Made by a program: the position numbers and the translations under genes. 7,665 bases of DNA from assembly GCA_021781625.1 (NCBI GenBank), contig JAJXWL010000079.1:1-7665 (forward strand), given 5' to 3'. A model generated the notes under the pieces. That model did no database searches and was not told the DNA's origin. It saw nothing but the letters and a program-made list of their open reading frames with translations. Below, one piece after another: positions 1 to 4,094 of the stretch (positions are counted from its first letter, which is position 1; each line of letters starts with the position of its first letter). The stretch is from a bacterium. Its GTDB lineage: Bacteria; Spirochaetota; Spirochaetia; JABEVK01.

Positions 1-561
1 AGCCAAGGCTTCAATGTGTCCTCGTTGGCCGCATCCACACAAGGCCCCATCCCATTGAATGACCATGTGGCCAATTTCACCGGCATTACCACCAGCCCCG
101 AGGTACAAATCCCCGTTGATGATGAGCCCTCCCCCGATACCTGTTCCGGGAAACACTCCGAGGACATGCCGGTAGCCACGTGCCGCCCCGGCGACATACT
201 CACCCCACACTCCGGCATTAACATCATTTTCGAGTATTACCGGTACTGGTAAGTGTTCTTTTAAACGGGCAACTAAAGGAAAATCACTAAAACCGAGGTT
301 GGGTGTCCGAACGACCAGGCCTTTTTTTCGATCGAGAATGCCAGGCACAGAAAGCCCAATCGCCCCAATTTCTTCAGGGGCTTTGCCTGATTTTTCTAAA
401 AGTTCTTTTAGTGTGCCGGCGATGTCTTGAAAGACTGCTTCTGCGCCAGCTTCGCTTTTACTTTTTCTTTTTACAGTTTCAATAACACGGAGATCGGCAT
501 CCACCAGACCAGCCAGCATTTTAGTACCACCGAGATCAAAACCAATATTGTAATGTGCCAT
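1..561 (-). CDS. ROK-family sugar kinase (glucokinase-like), C-terminal part outside window
   Basis: The 187 visible codons encode the N-terminal half or more of a ROK-family protein, most likely an ATP-dependent hexose kinase of the cytoplasm. Seen in the sequence: the phosphate-binding loop DLGGTK at residues 9-14, the catalytic Asp in END (111-113) followed by VNAGVWGEY, a second glycine-rich ATP-binding stretch GTGIGGGLI (139-147), and the sugar-binding/zinc segment AGEIGH (160-165) followed by CGCGQRGHIEA (175-185). In the usual CxCGxxGC zinc motif the third Cys is replaced here by His182, which could still bind zinc. There is no N-terminal helix-turn-helix, so this is a kinase rather than a ROK repressor of the NagC/XylR type. 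The ATG at 561 is preceded by AAGGGGG four bases upstream. The substrate (glucose, fructose, N-acetyl sugar) cannot be decided. The frame is open to the left edge. Confidence 0.93.
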   Translation of the reverse strand, partial: MAHYNIGFDLGGTKMLAGLVDADLRVIETVKRKSKSEAGAEAVFQDIAGTLKELLEKSGKAPEEIGAIGLSVPGILDRKKGLVVRTPNLGFSDFPLVARLKEHLPVPVILENDVNAGVWGEYVAGAARGYRHVLGVFPGTGIGGGLIINGDLYLGAGGNAGEIGHMVIQWDGALCGCGQRGHIEALA

Positions 562-565
562 GTCG

Positions 566-588
566 CCCCCTTGCTACAGCCTAGTATA
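566..588 (-). promoter_or_regulatory. Candidate -10 box and ribosome binding site of the ROK kinase gene
   Basis: Reading the minus strand, TATACT (583-588) matches a sigma-70 -10 box in five of six positions and lies 21 nt before the ATG at 561. A purine-rich AAGGGGG (566-572) sits four bases before the start. I see no convincing -35 hexamer 16-18 bp upstream, so promoter strength and exact start site are uncertain. Confidence 0.4.
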
Positions 589-626
589 GTCAGGAATAAC
601 ACTTTGGACTAGAAAAATTTGGAGAA

Positions 627-656
627 CTCAGATTTTGAGGAACAGATTCTGAGGTT
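627..656. repeat. Short tandem repeat forming a possible weak terminator after the omptin-like gene
   Basis: On the plus strand two tandem 14-nt units (629-642 and 643-656) begin CAGATTTTGAGG and CAGATTCTGAGG, differing at one of the first 12 positions. The arrangement also makes a six-bp inverted repeat CTCAGA/TCTGAG (627-632 with 648-653). It is followed by a T run (655-660) on the plus strand and by a T-rich stretch about 11 nt away on the minus strand. It lies between the stop of the omptin-like gene and the kinase promoter, where a terminator is expected. The stem is AT-rich and the loop is 15 nt, so a terminator role is only tentative. Confidence 0.25.
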
Positions 657-658
657 TT

Positions 659-1627
659 TTAGAAGTCGGGCGACCAGCTGAGACTAACAGTCAGAATATC
701 TGCTTCACTTCCCGCGTCTTGGGGGTATACGGCGAAGTAGACATAACTGGTGAGGGGAGTCTGATACGTGTCTCCACGGGAATAGCGGGAAATTTCATAC
801 GTTAAACTTAACTTCCAATTTCCAGCCTCGGTATGCCAAACCGTATAAAAGCTTGGGCGTAGCCAGAACCCACCAAACATATTATCAATAAAGCGATAAC
901 CGTTAGGAATGTGAAAATCTTGATCTTGATAATAGGGAAAGGGGGATCCGTCGATCTCTCCACCAAAAGTCCAGGCAGAGTTCTGGTAAGAAGCCTCAAG
1001 CCCTAAATAACCAATAAAACTTTGCAAGGTGTAACGCACTTGTATCCCTGAGGGGAGTGGAAAAGTTTGAGTAAGGGCGGGATTCGTCGTAGACGTAGCC
1101 ACGGTTTGAGAGGGCCCCCATGCGCTCCAAATTTGCCGGCGATAGAAAAAGCCTAGGTTGGGACGCCAAGTTAAGGGTATGAGGGGGCTATGCAAGGGAA
1201 GGCCTACCGAAAAACCGAATTGTTCTGATTCATCTAAATTGGTTTGGGGCCAAGAGGAGAGCGCATTGACTGTTGTCCCACTGATAAGACCGCTGATATT
1301 CCAATCTTGATCGGTCATGGTACCGCTGGCGGAAAAGAGAGCGAGCGATAAAGAAGCTCTGGTATCTAGCCAAGGTAGCCATTGGGCGGTAAAGGAATCA
1401 CAAATGCCAGTGGTGGGAGGAATAGGCCATTCCAGTCGACTGGTGAGTGTTCCAGTAACGGGATCGGTAAACACGAGTTCTCGAATTTGTCCTGTTTGAA
1501 AAAAAGTTCCGGTGGACCAAGAAAAGGTAGGAGCGAAGCCCCAAAGGCCACTCGCACAACCAAAAATGAGTAGGGTTAAAAGAGCTCGAACTGGAAAAGA
1601 TAAAACAAATCGTCCTTCAGCGTTCAA
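659..1627 (-). CDS. Omptin-like outer-membrane aspartyl protease
   Basis: Predicted secreted beta-barrel endopeptidase of the omptin family (OmpT/Pla type), cutting peptides at the cell surface. With the start used here the protein is 322 aa. Residues 1-30 look like a signal peptide (Arg6, Arg14, then ALLTLLIFGCASGLWG). The omptin catalytic signature is recognisable: TDQDW (105-109) matches OmpT VDQDW with its Asp83/Asp85 pair, and DQDFH (235-239) gives the Asp-x-His of OmpT Asp210/His212. Flanking strands also fit, for example RELVF...SRLEW (49-67) and YLGLEASYQNSAWTFGGE (207-224). The chain ends in Phe, as outer-membrane barrels do. Start choice: TTG at 1627 has GAGG six bases upstream and overlaps the upstream gene by 11 nt, which suggests translational coupling. 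An in-frame GTG at 1666 would add 13 residues and lacks a good ribosome binding site. OmpT His101 is not evident. Family call is from motif recall without a database search. Confidence 0.8.
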   Translation of the reverse strand: MNAEGRFVLSFPVRALLTLLIFGCASGLWGFAPTFSWSTGTFFQTGQIRELVFTDPVTGTLTSRLEWPIPPTTGICDSFTAQWLPWLDTRASLSLALFSASGTMTDQDWNISGLISGTTVNALSSWPQTNLDESEQFGFSVGLPLHSPLIPLTWRPNLGFFYRRQIWSAWGPSQTVATSTTNPALTQTFPLPSGIQVRYTLQSFIGYLGLEASYQNSAWTFGGEIDGSPFPYYQDQDFHIPNGYRFIDNMFGGFWLRPSFYTVWHTEAGNWKLSLTYEISRYSRGDTYQTPLTSYVYFAVYPQDAGSEADILTVSLSWSPDF

Positions 1628-1910
1628 GAAAAACCTCGGGATGCCACTCAAGGGGTAGGGGGTCACGAACTAGATACGGTTTAAGATTTTCGGTCAGTTT
1701 CTGAAAGATGCCGGTTTCTAAAAAAGCCCGAGCAAAATCACGGTGCTCCCAAGCGCCAATCGCTAAAAGATGACCTTCGCGGGAAAGTAACTCTAGTTTG
1801 ATGAAGCCAGGACGTTCCCGAGCTGCTTCAACGACAATCTCAGTCCAAAGCCTGCAGGCTTCCCGGCAGGCTTCTGGGCGAACTTCATAATCTACCGTGG
1901 TGACATACAT
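1617..1910 (-). CDS. Antibiotic biosynthesis monooxygenase (ABM) domain protein
   Basis: A 97-aa single-domain protein of the dimeric ferredoxin-like ABM fold (ABM/YgiN/HmoA-like). Visible features are the N-terminal strand YVTTVDYEVRPEACREA (2-18), a helix (LWTEIVVEAARE), the PGFIKLELL strand (34-42), and the closing AIGAWEHRDFARAFLE (50-65), where Trp54 occupies the position usual for this family. Such proteins act as quinone or small-aromatic oxygenases, haem-degrading enzymes or unknown stress proteins; nothing here identifies the substrate. The ATG at 1910 gives the family-typical beginning MYVTT. A GTG at 1916 would add two residues. Neither has a clear Shine-Dalgarno sequence. It lies 43 nt after the RRM gene and overlaps the omptin-like gene, so the two downstream genes are probably co-translated. 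Confidence 0.75.
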   Translation of the reverse strand: MYVTTVDYEVRPEACREACRLWTEIVVEAARERPGFIKLELLSREGHLLAIGAWEHRDFARAFLETGIFQKLTENLKPYLVRDPLPLEWHPEVFLER

Positions 1911-1916
1911 ACTCAC

Positions 1917-1922
1917 AGTATA
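1917..1922 (-). promoter_or_regulatory. TATACT box directly before the ABM-protein start
   Basis: On the minus strand TATACT abuts the alternative GTG start and lies seven bases before the ATG at 1910. If used as a -10 box, transcription would begin at about the ATG itself, giving a leaderless mRNA, which would fit the missing ribosome binding site. There is no recognisable -35 element, so this is weak. Confidence 0.2.
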
Positions 1923-1947
1923 AACGAAGTCCGCTATTCAGCGAGAG

Positions 1948-1973
1948 AAAAAATTACCAGCGACCGTTGTCGC
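1948..1973 (-). terminator. Possible intrinsic terminator built into the 3' end of the RRM gene
   Basis: Reading the minus strand, GCGAC-AACG-GTCGC (1960-1973) forms a perfect five-bp GC-rich stem with a four-base loop inside the last codons of the RRM gene, and six Ts follow the stop codon (1948-1953). Six bases separate stem and T run, longer than ideal, so read-through into the ABM and omptin-like genes is likely. Confidence 0.35.
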
Positions 1974-2226
1974 GAGCAGGTTTTTCGTTGGCTTCGTTGA
2001 CGCGTAATTGGCGGCCATCGAGTTCCTTCGAATTCAAACCAGCAATGGCGGCAGAAGCGGATTGGTCAGAAGACATTTCGACAAAGCCGAAACCTTTAGA
2101 ATTGCCGGTGTAGCGGTCAATGATGATGTTGGCAGAAACAACTTCTCCAAACTGAGAAAAAGCTGAGCGGAGAGAATCATCGGTGGTGTGATAGCTGAGG
2201 TTGCCGACGTAGATTTTTTTAGCCAT
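1954..2226 (-). CDS. Single-domain RRM RNA-binding protein
   Basis: A 90-aa cytoplasmic protein consisting of one RNA recognition motif. RNP2 is IYVGNL (5-10) and RNP1 is KGFGFVEM (44-51); Tyr6, Phe46 and Phe48 are the aromatic residues expected to stack on RNA bases. The domain follows the beta-alpha-beta-beta-alpha-beta order, and a short basic/polar tail (EKPARDNGRW) closes the protein, much shorter than the Gly-rich tails of cyanobacterial Rbp proteins. In bacteria such proteins occur mainly in cyanobacteria, spirochaetes and some Bacteroidetes and proteobacteria, and are thought to act as RNA chaperones, some of them cold-induced. The start is firm: AAGGAG (2233-2238) six bases before ATG. 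It is preceded by a structured divergent control region with a perfect dyad at the -10 box, so its expression is likely regulated. Confidence 0.95.
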   Translation of the reverse strand: MAKKIYVGNLSYHTTDDSLRSAFSQFGEVVSANIIIDRYTGNSKGFGFVEMSSDQSASAAIAGLNSKELDGRQLRVNEANEKPARDNGRW

Positions 2227-2258
2227 GAGAGGCTCCTTGGGTGCGGAATAAACCGCGA

Positions 2259-2281
2259 AGTATAGCTTATCGACGATAAGC
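2259..2281 (-). promoter_or_regulatory. RRM gene promoter with a perfect 17-bp dyad operator candidate
   Basis: Minus-strand TATACT (2259-2264) is a good -10 box placed to start transcription near 2252, about 26 nt before the RRM gene's ATG. Immediately upstream lies GCTTATCG-A-CGATAAGC (plus strand 2265-2281), an uninterrupted inverted repeat with 8-bp arms around one base. It fills exactly the 17 bp expected between -10 and -35. The hexamer at the -35 position (AAAAGG on the minus strand) does not resemble TTGACA. The one-base centre favours a protein-binding DNA site over an RNA hairpin. No regulator is recognisable in the window. Confidence 0.5.
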
Positions 2282-2491
2282 CCTTTTCCATTTCTCGGGG
2301 CTTAGCGAACGAAGCGAACTTGCGTCTCCAGGAACCGAACCGAACAGTGGGAAAAGAAAGTTCTCACTTTTTATTAAGAACCATCTTCATGATCGACGAT
2401 ATGTCTGGAAAAGTCAAGCTAAATTTGTTACTAAGCTAGAAAGGTACTGTTTTCTGCAAGTATGCTGTCGGTTTACCAGAGGGGGATAACG
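2282..2491. other. Divergent intergenic region between the RRM and transpeptidase genes
   Basis: This non-coding stretch holds four CGAAC pentamers within 2306-2345 (two as AGCGAAC nine bases apart, two directly abutting). It also holds a second copy of the nine-base dyad ATCGACGAT (2392-2400; the first copy is at 2269-2277) and a possible minus-strand promoter: TTGACT (2412-2417), 17 bp, GATCAT (2389-2394). That promoter would give the RRM mRNA a leader of roughly 155 nt. On the plus strand TATGCT (2461-2466) could be a -10 box for the transpeptidase gene, without a good -35. I see no small ORF with a ribosome binding site and no convincing known RNA family. Confidence 0.35.
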
Positions 2492-3157
2492 ATGAAGATT
2501 CGGATAGGGGCAGGGGCGCTCATCCTGTTTACCATTCTGGGGGGGGCTGCCTGGGGGTTGCGAGCTACCGACCATAATACCCCGCCGCCAGTACCATCAG
2601 TTTTAGATGGTATTTATCAGAAATATGATCCGTTTCGCCCTTCAGGAGGGCCCTATCCGTATTTGCGCCCTGGCGAAAAGCTCTGGGTGGATGTTAGCAT
2701 CAGTCAACAGTTAGTGTATATTTTGAATGGTGAACGTGTGATTTACATTATGGCCACTTCCTCGGGAATGGAAAGTCTTGCCGGAGACGAGTCACCGCTT
2801 GGCGTCTATCACATTCAGCACAAAAGAGGAACTTGGTTTTATGCTCCCCAATACCAAGAAGGGGCCGCCTATTGGGTTTCATGGTTAGGAAACGGGGTTT
2901 ATCTTTTTCACAGCGTACCAATGGATGTTCATCATCGGGTGCTTCCTAAAGTTTCAGCGGCTCTTCTCCATGAGGCCTCCCACGGTTGTTTCCACTTAAC
3001 TGTGCCAGACGCTCGGTGGTTTTATGAGCATATTCCCTATAAAACCACTGTTGTCGTCGAGCAGGAACCCGTGTGGTTGTCCAGGGGTATCATAGTCAGT
3101 CCTTCAGCCGATCAACGTCGTGCGATTGAAGAAACCATCAGCTTTGATAACCGTTGA
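2492..3157 (+). CDS. Secreted L,D-transpeptidase-fold (YkuD) protein
   Basis: A 221-aa protein with an N-terminal hydrophobic segment (residues 5-22, after MKIR) that acts as signal peptide or membrane anchor, then a Pro-rich linker and a YkuD domain from about residue 64 (LWVDVSISQQLVYILNGE). The catalytic region shows His140 (LFHSVP) and SHGCFHL (163-169) with nucleophile Cys166. The usual motif is HGCxR; the Arg is His168 here. Members cross-link peptidoglycan between diaminopimelate residues or attach proteins to it in the periplasm; the exact reaction is not predictable. The ATG at 2492 has GAGGGGG six bases upstream; an in-frame ATG at 2462 would add ten residues with no signal-peptide logic. 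It precedes hemA by 54 bp in the same direction, but a separate hem promoter seems present. Confidence 0.88.
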   Translation: MKIRIGAGALILFTILGGAAWGLRATDHNTPPPVPSVLDGIYQKYDPFRPSGGPYPYLRPGEKLWVDVSISQQLVYILNGERVIYIMATSSGMESLAGDESPLGVYHIQHKRGTWFYAPQYQEGAAYWVSWLGNGVYLFHSVPMDVHHRVLPKVSAALLHEASHGCFHLTVPDARWFYEHIPYKTTVVVEQEPVWLSRGIIVSPSADQRRAIEETISFDNR

Positions 3158-3182
3158 CCCTTACGGAACGTCAAGCTATTTT
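3154..3182 (+). promoter_or_regulatory. Candidate promoter of the hem operon
   Basis: TTGACC (3154-3159), a 17-bp spacer and TATTTT (3177-3182) form a sigma-70-like promoter overlapping the stop codon of the preceding transpeptidase gene. Transcription would begin near 3189 and leave a leader of about 23 nt before hemA, whose ribosome binding site (GAGAAGG, 3198-3204) lies seven bases before the GTG. The -35 matches five of six consensus bases and the -10 four of six. Confidence 0.5.
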
Positions 3183-3211
3183 AGAATTGGTATGTTTGAG
3201 AAGGTTTTACC

Positions 3212-4093
3212 GTGATCATCTTTCGTGGTGTGGACGCCTCTTCAACTCTGGAAGAGCGTGAAAAGTTGCTCAAAGAAGGTGTTGTCGACCAGCCTCTTTC
3301 GCGTGTTAGCTTAGCAACTTGTGACAGGGTTGAAGTTTACGAAGGTGAAGGTCTGCCTGATCCTCTTGTACTTGAGCATTTATTTCGTGTGGTCAGCGGT
3401 CTGGAATCCCCTTTACTGGGTGAAAATCAGATTCAAAGTCAAGTGAAGCATGCTTATGAAGAAGCACGTTTGGCGGGTCCTCTTTCGGGAGGATTGCATA
3501 AAATGTTTCAAGCAGCCCTTCGCGTGGGAAAGCGGGTTAGAACGGAAACTCGCTTAAACCGGGGGGCGGTTGGTCACGCCCAAATTGTCACGAGTTTACT
3601 CACCCAGGGTTCCATTCCCCTAGAACATTTGAGGGTCATAGCCGTGGGGGTCAACAAACAAATTTTGGGTATTCTTCGTTTTCTTCATGATAGGGGTAAC
3701 CGCACTTTTCACCTCGTGAATCGAACCTTCGAAAAGGCCGAAGCGGTTTGTCGAGAGTGGGGGAGTGGAACACCAGTGCCCCTTCAACAGCTTTCTCAAC
3801 TTTTGTCAGGTCAGGATGTCCTCATCAGTGCGACCTCCGCCCCCGGTTTTCTCGTGACCAGTCAGGATTTTCCTGTTAGTGGTCCGCGACGTATTTTTGA
3901 CTTGGCTGTGCCACGCGATGTCGACCCACAAATTGGCAGTTTACCTGGAGTGAGTCTCTTTAATGTGACAGACCTGGAAAAAGAGGCCGCCAACAACCTT
4001 AAAGATAGGGAAAAGGAAGTTAGCGCGGCAGAAGAGATCATCCACGACGAGGTGAAAAAGTTTTTTCAACGGGCTTCCATGGTGGCGGTCTAA
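3212..4093 (+). CDS. hemA: Glutamyl-tRNA reductase, short form
   Basis: Reduces glutamyl-tRNA(Glu) to glutamate-1-semialdehyde, the first committed step of C5 tetrapyrrole synthesis in the cytoplasm. Recognised by LATCDRVEVY (34-43) with catalytic Cys37, VVSGLESPLLGENQIQSQVKHA (60-81), KRVRTET (107-113), VNRTFEKAE (169-177) and FDLAVPRDVDPQIG (229-242). At 293 aa it is far below the family's roughly 400-450 aa. The segment between the Cys motif and the VVSGLES helix is shortened by about 30 residues and seems to lack the conserved His (E. coli His99). The NADPH glycine loop GAGE is replaced by GVNKQ (146-150). The C-terminal dimerisation domain is missing after DEVKKFFQ. No frameshift explains this, because the next gene begins one base after the stop. 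GTG start: an in-frame stop at 3197-3199 excludes anything longer. Confidence 0.92.
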   Translation: MIIFRGVDASSTLEEREKLLKEGVVDQPLSRVSLATCDRVEVYEGEGLPDPLVLEHLFRVVSGLESPLLGENQIQSQVKHAYEEARLAGPLSGGLHKMFQAALRVGKRVRTETRLNRGAVGHAQIVTSLLTQGSIPLEHLRVIAVGVNKQILGILRFLHDRGNRTFHLVNRTFEKAEAVCREWGSGTPVPLQQLSQLLSGQDVLISATSAPGFLVTSQDFPVSGPRRIFDLAVPRDVDPQIGSLPGVSLFNVTDLEKEAANNLKDREKEVSAAEEIIHDEVKKFFQRASMVAV

Positions 4094-4094
4094 G

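Noticed and set aside
1540..1627. Lipoprotein signal (IFGC) in the omptin-like protein
   Set aside because: Spirochaetal lipoboxes are relaxed, but the beta-barrel with C-terminal Phe argues for an integral outer-membrane protein cut further downstream.
2243..2256. GCGG...CCGC inverted repeat as a leader hairpin of the RRM mRNA
   Set aside because: The stem is only four bp with a six-base loop, and the predicted start from the -10 box at 2259-2264 falls within it, so it would not form in that transcript.
2034..2291. 85-codon open frame on the minus strand overlapping the RRM gene
   Set aside because: Same strand but another frame; the RRM frame has exact RNP1/RNP2 motifs and an ideal ribosome binding site, and this one would span the promoter.
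2462..2491. Upstream ATG as start of the transpeptidase gene
   Set aside because: It would place ten residues before a clean signal peptide, and the ribosome binding site GAGGGGG is correctly spaced only for the ATG at 2492.
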